From assembly GCF_019635515.1 (NCBI RefSeq), contig NZ_JAHBZI010000001.1, positions 868,001 through 932,000 on the forward strand: 64,000 bases of DNA. The letters run 5' to 3'. The notes below the pieces were generated by a model, which worked only from the letters and a program-made list of their open reading frames with translations, made no database searches and had not been told where the DNA came from. Positions 43,169 through 52,155 of this stretch are shown piece after piece. Numbering within the stretch: the first letter of the stretch is position 1; each line of letters begins with the position of its first letter. The position numbers and the translations under genes are program-made. This DNA comes from Sphingomonas sp. Lineage in GTDB: Bacteria; Pseudomonadota; Alphaproteobacteria; Sphingomonadales; Sphingomonadaceae.

Positions 43169-44092
43169 ATGCGTCCGCTAATCCTCCTCCTCGCCCTCGC
43201 GACTCCCGCCGCCGCCCAGCAGGCCCGCGCCCCCTTCACCATCGCTGAGACCGGCCAGGGCTTCGCCACGCTCGACGAGGCGGTGACCGCCGTCCGCGAC
43301 AACACCGCGACGATCCTGATCGCCCCCGGCACCTATCGCCAATGCACCGTCCAGCAGGGCGGGGTGATCACCTTCAAGGCGGTCCAGCCCGGCACTGTCA
43401 TCTTCGAGAACCAAGTCTGCGAGGACAAGGCGGCGCTGGTCCTGCGCGGGCGTGGCTCGGCGGTCGATGGCATCATCTTCCGCGGCTATGCGGTGAGCGA
43501 CGGCAACGGCGCCGGCATCCGCATCGAGATGGGCGACCTGCTCGTCACCAATTCGATGTTCCTCGACAGCCAGGAAGGCATTCTCGGCGGCGGCCATGAG
43601 ACCGTCCGCAACATCACCATCGATCGCACCACCTTCTCCGGCCTCGGCCAGTGCGAGACCGAGAATTGCAGCCACTCGATCTATCTCGGGCTGCAGGGCA
43701 AGGTCGTTGTCCGCAACTCGCGCTTCGAGCGCGGCACCGGCGGCCATTACGTCAAGATCCGCGCGCCCCAGGTCGAGATCGAGGACAACAGCTTCGATGA
43801 CAGCCAGGGCAAGGGCACCAATTATATGATCGACCTGTCCGAAGGCGGCGCGGGGCTGATCACCCGCAACACCTTCGTCCAGGGCCCGAACAAGGAAAAC
43901 AGCTCGGGGCTCATTGTGGTCGCCGCCGAAGCCAGGACCTATGGTTCGAACGGGCTGACCATCACCGACAATGTCGCCAGCATGGCCCCCGGCGCGCCCG
44001 GCAACCCCGCCTTCGTGGCGGACCTCAGCCGCTCGCAGATCCAGCTATCGGGCAACCGCCTGACCGGCATGCGCGAGTTCGAGCGGCGGTGA
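43169..44092 (+). CDS. Secreted right-handed beta-helix repeat protein
   Basis: A 307-residue protein with a signal peptide (about residues 1-16, ending AAAQ) and successive short beta-strand turns. Examples are GDLLVTNSMFLDSQEGIL, RNITIDRTTFSG, KVVVRNSRFERG, VEIEDNSFDDS and LTITDNVASM, the rhythm of a parallel beta-helix. Such folds occur in polysaccharide lyases and hydrolases, but no catalytic set can be named here. The ATG at 43169 is chosen over the GTG at 43163. It stands alone between repeat doublets. Confidence 0.82.
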   Translation: MRPLILLLALATPAAAQQARAPFTIAETGQGFATLDEAVTAVRDNTATILIAPGTYRQCTVQQGGVITFKAVQPGTVIFENQVCEDKAALVLRGRGSAVDGIIFRGYAVSDGNGAGIRIEMGDLLVTNSMFLDSQEGILGGGHETVRNITIDRTTFSGLGQCETENCSHSIYLGLQGKVVVRNSRFERGTGGHYVKIRAPQVEIEDNSFDDSQGKGTNYMIDLSEGGAGLITRNTFVQGPNKENSSGLIVVAAEARTYGSNGLTITDNVASMAPGAPGNPAFVADLSRSQIQLSGNRLTGMREFERR

Positions 44093-44093
44093 T

Positions 44094-44219
44094 TCCCTCT
44101 CCCATCGGGAGAGGGAGGGAGCTGACGAAGTCGGCGGAAGGGTGAGGGCGGGACGACTATCCTCATCCTTCCCACGCCTTCGGCGCGGGCCCCTTCCTTC
44201 TCCCAAGAGGAGAAGGAGA
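44094..44219. repeat. Inverted doublet of a CCCTCTCCC/GGGAGAGGG repeat
   Basis: The left unit starts with CCCTCTCCCATCGGGAGAGG and continues with GGAAGGGTGAGGG. The right unit is a diverged inverted copy (CCTCATCCTTCCC through CTTCTCCC...GGAGAAGGAG). It fills the whole gap between two convergent genes and may act as a boundary. Confidence 0.7.
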
Positions 44220-45830
44220 TTACTTGCAGCTATCGCCCGGCCCCGAATCGAGATCGAGGCATTTGCCGTCGATCTCCACCGGCACCGGAATATGCAGCAT
44301 CGCCGCGAGCGTCGGCGCGATGTCCACGGTTTCCACGCTCAGCGGCTGCTCGAACCCGGTCATGCCCTTGCGCCAGAACAGGATCGGCACGCGGCGGTTA
44401 TAGGCCCAGCCGCTGGTATGCGTGGCGACAGCGCCCTTTACCGGATCGACGAGGGGCGTGACTCTTGGCTGCAGTACCACCAGCAGATCGCCCGAGGTGG
44501 CGGAATAGTAGGACTGGCTCAACTCTTCCAGAAGCGACCAGGTGTCGGGCGGGCCCTTGGGCTTGGGCGTCGCGGCAACCTGCTCCTTTGTATAGACCGC
44601 TCGAATCTGCGGATGCGCAGTGTAGCGCGCAGTCGCCTCGGCCAGCACGGCCTTGCGCTGCGCGAGGGTCAGCTTGGGATCGGCATAGATGTCGCCGAAC
44701 GAGCCGCCATGGAGCACCGGCGCCGTCAGGCCCAGCTTGGCGGCGATTTCCTTGCCCATAACGCCGGCGTTCAGCGCCCGATCGACGCGCTCGCCGCCGG
44801 CAGAGCCGTCCTCGCTGGTCCGTTCTGGAAGGTCGAGCCCGCCATGATCGGCGGTCAGAACCACACTATAATCGACCCCGGTTTTATCGAGCGCCGCGAA
44901 GAATTGGCCCAGGCTGTGATCGAGCGCCATCATTTGCAGGCACATCTCGCTGCCACGTGTGCCGAGCTGATGGCCGATATAGTCGGTCACGGATGCGCCC
45001 ACGATCAGCAGATCGGTCGATGCTCCCTGGCCAAGTTTCATCCCGGTCGCGAAGTCGGTAGCCAGGTCGAAGACCGCCTCGTCATACTCCGGCGACAGGC
45101 GGAATGCGGTCAGATCGCCGGCGGCACGATCGAAGCGCCACGTGCCAACGGTCTTGCCGCCGCCAACCGAAATCGCGCGCGAACGTGCCTGGCAGAATGC
45201 CGGGAGTTCCATCGGCTCCCGTGCCGTGGCAAGGCGCGTCTCTATCGAGCGATTGGCCTTGGCCACCATCTCCGGCATCGCCCGGTCGGCAAAAGAGGTG
45301 AACGTCTTGCCGGAGATCCACCAGAGTTCGTCGGTCTTGTGCCCGCCCATCATCAGCGCGGCGCGGTCCTTGCCCGCAACCGAGACGACCCGGCTCGCCG
45401 GATCGGCGAGCTTCATCCATTCGCCCAAGGTCGAAACCTTCAGGTTCTTCGGTGAGACGGTGTAGCTTTTGGAGGTACTGCCGGGGACGGTTGGGTCTTC
45501 GGAGCAATTGACCGTCTTGTCCTCGCGCGGGACCGAGAAATCCATCCAGTCGTTGCCGATGATGCCCGTCCGTGCAGGCCGCGCGCCGGTCAGGATCGTC
45601 GAATGGCCCGGGCAGGTCTCGGTCGCGCCATGGCTCTGATAGCCCGAGGGGAAGACCCCGCCGGACAGGAGCCGGGCGAAGCCTTCGCGGAACTGGCCGC
45701 GATATTCGGCGAACAGATCGGCCGAGAATTGATCGACCGATACCACCACCACCAGCTTGGGCGGCGGCGCCGTCTGCGCCAAAGCGGGCGCCGCGGTCAG
45801 GGCCAGGGCGACGGCAAGCAATTGCTTCAT
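44220..45830 (-). CDS. Secreted alkaline phosphatase family protein (PafA/nucleotide pyrophosphatase fold)
   Basis: A 536-residue periplasmic phosphomonoesterase of the type I phosphodiesterase/PafA group. A signal peptide covers residues 1-19 (ending ALAQ). VVVSVDQFSADLF near residue 32 supplies a metal Asp. The nucleophilic Thr is expected in GATETCPGHSTILTG near 70, GNDWMDF near 93 holds the active-site Asn, and TADHGGLDLP near 335 and HTSGWAYNRRVP near 460 give further metal ligands. The frame stays open far upstream antisense to dsbD, but the ATG at 45830 with its signal peptide is the start. Confidence 0.9.
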   Translation of the reverse strand: MKQLLAVALALTAAPALAQTAPPPKLVVVVSVDQFSADLFAEYRGQFREGFARLLSGGVFPSGYQSHGATETCPGHSTILTGARPARTGIIGNDWMDFSVPREDKTVNCSEDPTVPGSTSKSYTVSPKNLKVSTLGEWMKLADPASRVVSVAGKDRAALMMGGHKTDELWWISGKTFTSFADRAMPEMVAKANRSIETRLATAREPMELPAFCQARSRAISVGGGKTVGTWRFDRAAGDLTAFRLSPEYDEAVFDLATDFATGMKLGQGASTDLLIVGASVTDYIGHQLGTRGSEMCLQMMALDHSLGQFFAALDKTGVDYSVVLTADHGGLDLPERTSEDGSAGGERVDRALNAGVMGKEIAAKLGLTAPVLHGGSFGDIYADPKLTLAQRKAVLAEATARYTAHPQIRAVYTKEQVAATPKPKGPPDTWSLLEELSQSYYSATSGDLLVVLQPRVTPLVDPVKGAVATHTSGWAYNRRVPILFWRKGMTGFEQPLSVETVDIAPTLAAMLHIPVPVEIDGKCLDLDSGPGDSCK

Positions 45831-45911
45831 GGGATCGGGAAACCTTCCAGCATGGTCAAACAAGGCCGCCTCGCTATTGTCGATAACGCCGCGGCACGGC
45901 AAGGACGCGTG

Positions 45912-47918
45912 ATGAAGGCCTGGTGTTTCATGCTTGTGTCCATCGCGGCGGCGCTGCTCGCGCCGCCGGCGGCCGCGCAGCCGGTGGGGCCGGGGCCGCA
46001 TGTCCAGATAGAGCTGGTTACCGAGACCGCACATCCCGCGCCGGGCGGCGAAGTCACGCTCGCTTTCGCCTCGGTGCCGGACAAGGGCTGGCACGCTTAT
46101 TGGGAGAATCCGGGCGATGCCGGCTTCCCGGCCAGCGCCAAATGGACCTTGCCCAAGGGCGTCACCGCCGGCCCGATCCGCTTTCCGGTGCCGCAGCGGC
46201 TGACGATCGCGGGGCTGATGAACTATGTCTATGAAGGCCCCTTCGCCCAGCTGGTGACCCTCAAGCTGCCCGCCGATGCCAGGGGCGAGCTGCCCATTGC
46301 CGTGGAGCTCGACTATCTCGTCTGCACCGACGCGATCTGCGTGCCCGAGAAGCGCAAGCTCTCGACCCTGCTGACGGTCGGCGATGGCGCGATTCCCGCC
46401 GATCGCCGCGCGCGCTTCGATGGCTGGCGCAAGGCGCTGCCCAAGCCGCTTGGTTCCTCCGGCACTTATCAGCTCGAAGGCGGCCGCGTCCGGCTGGCGA
46501 TCCCGTATCCGGCCAGCGCACCGGGCGGCGATTTCTATTTCTACCCGCTCGCCCAGAATATGCTCGACCACGCCGCGCCCCAGACCGTGACCCGCGACGG
46601 CGACCGGCTGGTGATCGACACCGCGGCCAAGGGCGCGCCCACAGCGCTGGAGGGCGTGCTGGCGATCGGCGGACAGGGGTTCATCGTATCGGCGAAGCCC
46701 GGTGCGGTGCCGCCGATCGACACCGCCTTCCCCTGGGCGGCAGCGCTGGCGGCGTTCTTCGGCGCGGTGCTGGGCGGGCTGCTGCTCAACGTCATGCCCT
46801 GCGTCTTCCCGATCCTCAGCCTCAAGGCGCTGAGCCTCGCCAAGGCCAATGACGGCGCCGGCCATCCGCGCAGCGAGGCGCTCGCATACACAGCCGGGGT
46901 AGTGCTGGTCTGCCTTGCGCTCGGCGGCACCTTGCTGGCGCTTCGGGCCGGGGGCGCGACGCTGGGCTGGGCGTTCCAGCTTCAGGACCCCCGCGTGATC
47001 CTCATCCTGCTGCTGCTCGTCACCGGCATCGCGCTCAACCTCGCCGGGCTGTTCGAGCTGTCCGCGCCCGGCATCGTCAACCGCGCCGCTTCGAAGGGCA
47101 CCGGCGGCGCCTTCGCCACCGGCGCGCTTGCCGCCTTCGTCGCCACGCCATGCACCGGCCCGTTCATGGGCGCGGCATTGGGCGCGGCGTTGATTCTGCC
47201 CTGGCTGGCGGCGCTTGCGGTGTTCGCCGGCCTCGGCCTCGGCATCGCCCTGCCGTTCCTCGCATTGGGATTCATTCCCGCGCTCCGTCGCCACCTGCCC
47301 AAGCCGGGCGCGTGGATGGAAAACCTCCGCCGCATCCTCTCGATCCCGATGTTCCTCACCGCTCTCGCCCTCGCCTGGGTGCTGGGGCGGCAGACCGGCG
47401 TCGATGGCATGGCGATGGGGCTGCTCGTCACGCTGGGCCTCGCGCTGGTCCTGTGGGCGCTCGGCCGGCGGCAGGCGCGGGGGCTGGGCTCGGGTCTCGC
47501 CTGGCCGATGGTCCTGCTCATCGCCATCGCGGGAATCTGGCTGGCCGCGCGCCAGCCTGCCGAGGTCAATGCCGCCGCGAGCGGCTATGGCGAACCCTTC
47601 AGCGAGACGCGCCTCGCTCAGCTCCGGGCCGAGGGCCGTCCGGTCTTCGCCTATTTCACCGCCGACTGGTGCCTCACCTGCAAGGTCAACGAGAAGGCGG
47701 TGATCGAAACCGCGACCGTCCAGAGCGCGCTTCAGCAAGCCAGGGTCGCGGTCCTCGTCGGCGACTGGACCGATGGCAATCCCGAGCTCGGCCGCTTCAT
47801 CGAGCGCCATAACCGCGCCGGCGTGCCGCTATATCTCTGGTACAAGCCCGGCGCGGCGGAACCGGAGGTTCTGCCGCAACTGCTCGCCGCAAGCATATTC
47901 ACCGAGCGCACCCGCTAA
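45912..47918 (+). CDS. DsbD-type thiol:disulfide interchange protein
   Basis: A 668-residue inner-membrane reductant carrier that moves electrons from cytoplasmic thioredoxin to periplasmic proteins. A signal peptide (about 1-22) is followed by an N-terminal DsbD-like domain with the Cys pair in LVCTDAICVP near residue 137. Eight or so membrane helices follow, with the paired Cys in NVMPCVFPIL and VATPCTGPFMG. The C-terminal thioredoxin domain has DWCLTCK near 592. The ATG at 45912 has AAGGA upstream. The three expected Cys pairs are all present, so it should be functional. Confidence 0.92.
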   Translation: MKAWCFMLVSIAAALLAPPAAAQPVGPGPHVQIELVTETAHPAPGGEVTLAFASVPDKGWHAYWENPGDAGFPASAKWTLPKGVTAGPIRFPVPQRLTIAGLMNYVYEGPFAQLVTLKLPADARGELPIAVELDYLVCTDAICVPEKRKLSTLLTVGDGAIPADRRARFDGWRKALPKPLGSSGTYQLEGGRVRLAIPYPASAPGGDFYFYPLAQNMLDHAAPQTVTRDGDRLVIDTAAKGAPTALEGVLAIGGQGFIVSAKPGAVPPIDTAFPWAAALAAFFGAVLGGLLLNVMPCVFPILSLKALSLAKANDGAGHPRSEALAYTAGVVLVCLALGGTLLALRAGGATLGWAFQLQDPRVILILLLLVTGIALNLAGLFELSAPGIVNRAASKGTGGAFATGALAAFVATPCTGPFMGAALGAALILPWLAALAVFAGLGLGIALPFLALGFIPALRRHLPKPGAWMENLRRILSIPMFLTALALAWVLGRQTGVDGMAMGLLVTLGLALVLWALGRRQARGLGSGLAWPMVLLIAIAGIWLAARQPAEVNAAASGYGEPFSETRLAQLRAEGRPVFAYFTADWCLTCKVNEKAVIETATVQSALQQARVAVLVGDWTDGNPELGRFIERHNRAGVPLYLWYKPGAAEPEVLPQLLAASIFTERTR

Positions 47919-47987
47919 TTCCCTTGTGCGCCGCAACAAAGCGTTGCAGCATGGAACCAGCCGGCATTTCCGGCACTTTGGAGGCGC

Positions 47988-49433
47988 ATGGGGGCAAAGG
48001 GAGCGTTCGATGAAATCTGGGGCCTGGGCGGCCCTGACCATCCACGCCCCGAATTCGCCGCGCTGTCGCAGTGGGTGGCGGACACGCCCGCCTCCGAACT
48101 CCAGCGCCGCCAGCAAGCCGCCGAAACCGCCTTCCGCCAGCTCGGCATCACCTTCGCCGTCTATGGTGACAGCGACGCCGCCGAACGCATCATCCCCTTC
48201 GATATCGTCCCGCGCATCTTTCTCCAGAGCGAATGGCAGCGGCTGTCCGAAGGACTGGTCCAGCGCGTCGAGGCGATCAACGCCTTCCTCGAAGACGTCT
48301 ACGGCGAGGCGCGCATCCTCAAGGAAGGGATCATCCCCCCCGAACTGGTGCTACTCAACGATCAGTTCCGCCCGGAGGTCAACCGCGTCCGCCCGCCGCA
48401 CGGCGTCTGGGCGCATATCTGCGGGATCGATCTGGTCCGCACCGGGCCCGACGAATTCTATGTGCTGGAGGACAATGCCCGCACGCCCTCGGGCGTTTCG
48501 TACATGCTCGAAAACCGCGAGGCGATGCTGCGCCTCTGCCCCGAACTATTTCGCGATTTCCGCGTCGCCGCGGTCGACAGCTATCCTGACATGCTGCTGG
48601 AAACCATGCGATCGGTCTCGCCGGGCAGCAAATCGGATCCGGTCTGCGTCGTCCTCACGCCGGGCCATTTCAACTCGGCCTATTACGAGCACAGCTTCCT
48701 CGCCGATGCGATGGGCGTCGAGCTGGTCGAGCCGGCCGATCTCGTCGTCGACGACGATATCGTCTGGATGCGCACGATCGGCGGCCGCGTCCGCGTCGAT
48801 GTCATCTATCGCCGCATCGACGACGATTATCTCGATCCGCTCGCCTTCCGGCCCGACAGCCTGCTCGGCGTGCCCGGCCTGATCGCCGCCTATCGCGCCG
48901 GCAATGTCGCGATCCTCAACGCGCCCGGCAACGGCATCGCCGACGACAAGGCGATCTATTCGTACATGCCCGAGATCGTCCGCTTCTATTCGGGCGGCGA
49001 AGCCAGACTGCCCAACGTCGAGACCTTCCGCTGCCGCGAGCCGCAGGCGCTCAAATACGTTCTCGATCATCTCCCCGAGCTGGTGGTCAAGCTGGTCGAT
49101 GGCTCGGGCGGCTATGGTATGCTCGTCGGCCCCACCGCCAGCCGCAACGAGATCGAGCAGTTCCGCGCCGCGCTGGTGGCCGAGCCGCATCGCTATATCG
49201 CGCAACCGACGCTGTCGCTGTCGACGGTGCCGACGCTGGTGGAGGCCGGCCTCGCTCCCCGCCACGTCGATTTCCGCCCCTTCGTCCTCACCGGCTCCAA
49301 CGGTGTGAAGGTGGTCCCCGGTGGCCTGACCCGCGTAGCCCTTCGGGAGGGCTCGCTGGTGGTGAATTCCAGCCAAGGCGGCGGCACCAAGGACAGTTTC
49401 GTGCTGATGGATGACGGGGCCGCGTCATGCTGA
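47988..49433 (+). CDS. Circularly permuted ATP-grasp (type 2) protein
   Basis: A 481-residue ATP-dependent ligase-like protein of the CP_ATP-grasp/DUF404-407 group. Characteristic blocks are FDIVPRIFLQSEWQRLSEGLVQR near residue 68, GIDLVRTGPDEFYVLEDNARTPSGVSYMLENR near 145 (given as FYVLEDNARTPSGVSYMLEN), FYSGGEARLPNVETFRC near 330, and VKLVDGSGGYGMLVGP near 364. Comparative genomics predicts these enzymes to form amide bonds on a peptide or small metabolite, but no product is known. It heads a three-gene operon with alpha-E and transglutaminase proteins. Confidence 0.9.
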   Translation: MGAKGAFDEIWGLGGPDHPRPEFAALSQWVADTPASELQRRQQAAETAFRQLGITFAVYGDSDAAERIIPFDIVPRIFLQSEWQRLSEGLVQRVEAINAFLEDVYGEARILKEGIIPPELVLLNDQFRPEVNRVRPPHGVWAHICGIDLVRTGPDEFYVLEDNARTPSGVSYMLENREAMLRLCPELFRDFRVAAVDSYPDMLLETMRSVSPGSKSDPVCVVLTPGHFNSAYYEHSFLADAMGVELVEPADLVVDDDIVWMRTIGGRVRVDVIYRRIDDDYLDPLAFRPDSLLGVPGLIAAYRAGNVAILNAPGNGIADDKAIYSYMPEIVRFYSGGEARLPNVETFRCREPQALKYVLDHLPELVVKLVDGSGGYGMLVGPTASRNEIEQFRAALVAEPHRYIAQPTLSLSTVPTLVEAGLAPRHVDFRPFVLTGSNGVKVVPGGLTRVALREGSLVVNSSQGGGTKDSFVLMDDGAASC

Positions 49434-50368
49434 TGCTCTCGCGCACCGCGTCGGCGCTCTATTGGCTCGGCCGCTATGTCGAGCGCGCCGACTTCATCGC
49501 CCGGCTGGTCGAAGCCACCGTCCGCCTCGATGCGCTTTCCGCGCGCCCGGCGGGCGAAGCGGCGTGGAAGAGCGCGCTCGCGGTCAGCTACACCGACGAA
49601 GCCTTCGCGCTTACCGGCAATCCGCTGACCCAGGCCCATGTCGCCCGCTTCCTGACCCTCGACCCCAGCCATCCCGGCTCGATCGTCCGCTGCCTCGATA
49701 TGGCGCGCAACAATGCCCGCGCCGTCCGCACCGCGCTGACCCGCGAGGCGTGGACCGCGATCAACCGCGCCTGGCTGCTGTTCCAGAACCGCGCCTCGAC
49801 CGGCGGCACCACCGCGACGCTCAACCTGGTAGAGCAGGTCAAGGGCGAGACGCGCGGGTTCGAAGGCGCGATCCACCGGATGATGCGCAACGAGCCGACC
49901 TTGCTGATCCAGCTCGGTTCTGCGGTCGAGCGCGCCGACAACACCGCGCGGCTGGTCGACGTCAAATATCATCTGCTGCTGCCCAAGGGGGAGCCGGTCG
50001 GCGGTGTCGTTGATCGCGATCAATGGACGACGATCCTCCAGACCGTCTCGGCGGTGAACGCCTATCGCTGGGTCTATAATGACGGGCTCCAGCCGCGCAA
50101 CGTCATCGATCTGCTGCTCAGCCGCGCCGAGCTGCCGCGCAGCCTCGCCGCCTGTGTCGAGGAGACCGTCGGGCTCCTGAGCGCCCTCGCCAAGCGCACC
50201 GGCTTGCAGGGCGAGGCCGATCGCATGGCCCGCGCCCGCATGTCGCGCCTGCAAAAGACGCGGACCACCCAGATCATCGTCAGCGGCCTCCACGAATATC
50301 TCGGCGCCTTCATCGCCGAGAATGCGATGCTCGACGCCGCCATCGCCCGCCAGTTCCGGTTCACCTGA
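49427..50368 (+). CDS. Alpha-E domain protein
   Basis: A 313-residue all-helical protein of the alpha-E family. The hallmark start LSRTASALYWLGRYVERADFIARL is present. A related repeat, LIQLGSAVERADNTARLVDVKY, lies near residue 163, fitting the family's internal duplication with conserved Glu/Arg pairs. It has been proposed as a partner of CP_ATP-grasp enzymes. Its ATG lies inside the end of the ATP-grasp gene (7-base overlap), and its stop region abuts the transglutaminase ATG, so the three are translated together. Confidence 0.9.
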   Translation: MLMLSRTASALYWLGRYVERADFIARLVEATVRLDALSARPAGEAAWKSALAVSYTDEAFALTGNPLTQAHVARFLTLDPSHPGSIVRCLDMARNNARAVRTALTREAWTAINRAWLLFQNRASTGGTTATLNLVEQVKGETRGFEGAIHRMMRNEPTLLIQLGSAVERADNTARLVDVKYHLLLPKGEPVGGVVDRDQWTTILQTVSAVNAYRWVYNDGLQPRNVIDLLLSRAELPRSLAACVEETVGLLSALAKRTGLQGEADRMARARMSRLQKTRTTQIIVSGLHEYLGAFIAENAMLDAAIARQFRFT

Positions 50369-51177
50369 TGCGCATCGCGATAGACCACCGCACCCATTAC
50401 CGCTTCTCGGAGCCGCAGGCGCGGCTCGTCCAGATGCTGCGGCTGACGCCCTGCGACACGCAGGACCAGACCGTGGTCAGCTGGCACATCGGCGTCGATT
50501 GCGACGCGCGGCTGCGCGATGCGACCGACGGCTATGGCAACGCCATCACCATGCTCTATGCCGAGGGCCCGCTCGCGGCGATCGATATCACCGTTACCGG
50601 CGAAGTGCTGACCAGCGAAGCGACCGGGGTGATCCGCGACGCGGTCGAGCCGCTGCCACCCCTATTCTATCAGCGGGCCACGCCGCGCACGCTCGCCGAT
50701 GCGGCGCTGGCCGATTTTGCCGCCGAAGCGGCCAAAGGTGCCGATCGTCTTGAGCGGATGCACCAGCTCAACACCGCGTTGCACCGCCGCTTCCCCCGCG
50801 CGCCCGACGCCCCCGATACCGGCGCCACCGCCGCCGAGGCGTTTGCCGCCAAGATCGCCAGCTCGCGCGATATCGCCCAGATGTTCATCGCCGGGGCCCG
50901 CAGCCTGCAGGTGCCGGCGCGCTATGTTTCGGGCTACCGCAGCGACGGCGAGGCCAGCCACAGCGCGCCGCATGCCTGGGCCGAGGCGCATATCGAGGGG
51001 ATCGGCTGGATCGGCTTCGATCCCGTCACCGGCCTGTCGCCCGATGCCAGCTATGTCCGCGTCGCGGTCGGGCTGGATGCGCTCGGCGCGGCCTCGATCG
51101 CGGGCATGCGGATCGGGCAGGGCAGGGAAGAGCTGGACGTCGATCTCCACGTCGATCGCCTGGGCGGCGAGGAATAG
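50368..51177 (+). CDS. Transglutaminase-like protein with Ser at the expected Cys position
   Basis: A 269-residue protein with the bacterial transglutaminase N-terminal beta domain (DHRTHYRFSEPQARLVQMLRL) and a papain-like core. The VPARYVSGYRS, HAWAEAHIEGIGWIGFDPVTG segments carry the His and Asp of the usual triad. The region that normally reads GxCQDxAH is ASSRDIAQM here, so Ser166 occupies the Cys position. Either the protein is catalytically inactive as a thiol enzyme, or it works with Ser. The ATG follows the alpha-E stop immediately. No fourth operon gene (such as a proteasome-like hydrolase) follows on this strand. Confidence 0.87.
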   Translation: MRIAIDHRTHYRFSEPQARLVQMLRLTPCDTQDQTVVSWHIGVDCDARLRDATDGYGNAITMLYAEGPLAAIDITVTGEVLTSEATGVIRDAVEPLPPLFYQRATPRTLADAALADFAAEAAKGADRLERMHQLNTALHRRFPRAPDAPDTGATAAEAFAAKIASSRDIAQMFIAGARSLQVPARYVSGYRSDGEASHSAPHAWAEAHIEGIGWIGFDPVTGLSPDASYVRVAVGLDALGAASIAGMRIGQGREELDVDLHVDRLGGEE

Positions 51178-51191
51178 CCCGATCTCTCTTC

Positions 51192-51357
51192 CAATGTAGG
51201 ATTTCATCTGAAAGAACCCGCGCGGCTCTTTCTCATCGTCGTCGCGGATCAGGGTACGCCGCATGCGCAAATGCGCGGCCTGCCGTCCCCAATCTCGCCC
51301 GAAATATCGCGAGCGGAGAACCCCCATGGTCAGTGCGACCTTTGGGACCATTCGCGC
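51192..51357 (+). repeat. Dispersed intergenic repeat, copy B
   Basis: Shares CAATGTAGGATT at its left edge and a 35-base right block (51323-51357) with the copy at 26795-26912, same orientation, one mismatch in the right block. The right block can form ATGGTC...GACCAT pairing. It fills the gap between the transglutaminase-like gene and bpt. Confidence 0.6.
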
Positions 51358-51369
51358 TTCCGGATCTGG

Positions 51370-52155
51370 TCAGGCCGCTTCGGTAACCCGCGCCGGCAGC
51401 GGCATCGCGAAGGCCTGATCCTCGTCCTCGAGCAGCGACCAGCCGGTCGGCCCGAGCACTTCGATCGGGCGATAGCGCGTCTTGTACGCCATCCGCTCGC
51501 TGCCCTTCACCCAATAGCCGAGATAGACATAGGGCAGCCCGGCGGCGCGGCTGCGCATGATGTGTTCCATGATGATGTAATTGCCCAGGCCCGGCCGGGC
51601 ATCCTCGTCGGCATCGAAGAAGCTGTAGATCATCGACAGACCATCGGCCTGCTGATCGGTGATGCACGCACCGACCAGCTTGCCGGGCTCGCCATCCACC
51701 GAAGGCTCGCGATATTCGATCACATAGGAGCTGACCGGCGATTGCTCGACCATGTCGGCATAATCATTCTCGTCCATCGCCGCCATGCCGCCGCCCGGGT
51801 GGCGCTTGGCGAGGTAGCGCTGGAGCAGCGCGAACTGCTCCTCGGTCGCCCATGGCTTGCACGCGGTGATCTCGAGATCGGCGTGGCGCCTGATCAGCTT
51901 GCGCTGGGTGGCATTGGGCACGAACTGCTCGGCGACGACGCGAACCGAGACGCAGGCGGTGCAGCCCGCGCAGCTCGGGCGGTACGCGACCGACTGGCTG
52001 CGGCGGAAACCGATCCTGCCGAGCGCGTCGTTGAGCTCGCCGGCATGGGCTCCCGACAATTCGGTGAAGATCTTCCGCTCCTGCTTGCCCGGCAGATAGG
52101 GGCACGGCGACGGGCTGGTGACGAAGAATCTCGGAAAACGGGAGAGTGCGGTCAC
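51370..52155 (-). CDS. bpt: Aspartate/glutamate leucyltransferase Bpt
   Basis: Aminoacyl-tRNA protein transferase of 261 residues that adds Leu from Leu-tRNA to N-terminal Asp or Glu, making N-degrons for ClpS-ClpAP. The conserved start [24 protein letters not shown] and the Cys cluster [16 protein letters not shown] near residue 58 are typical. The GNAT-like core includes [20 protein letters not shown] near 170 and [19 protein letters not shown] near 205. clpA in the same window would act downstream in this pathway. Confidence 0.92.
   Translation of the reverse strand: MTALSRFPRFFVTSPSPCPYLPGKQERKIFTELSGAHAGELNDALGRIGFRRSQSVAYRPSCAGCTACVSVRVVAEQFVPNATQRKLIRRHADLEITACKPWATEEQFALLQRYLAKRHPGGGMAAMDENDYADMVEQSPVSSYVIEYREPSVDGEPGKLVGACITDQQADGLSMIYSFFDADEDARPGLGNYIIMEHIMRSRAAGLPYVYLGYWVKGSERMAYKTRYRPIEVLGPTGWSLLEDEDQAFAMPLPARVTEAA

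Noticed and set aside
45831..47810. A minus-strand frame continuing 660 codons upstream of the alkaline phosphatase start
   Set aside because: It runs antisense to dsbD, whose domains and Cys pairs are complete. The phosphatase signal peptide begins at 45830. The open frame is a by-product of high GC content.
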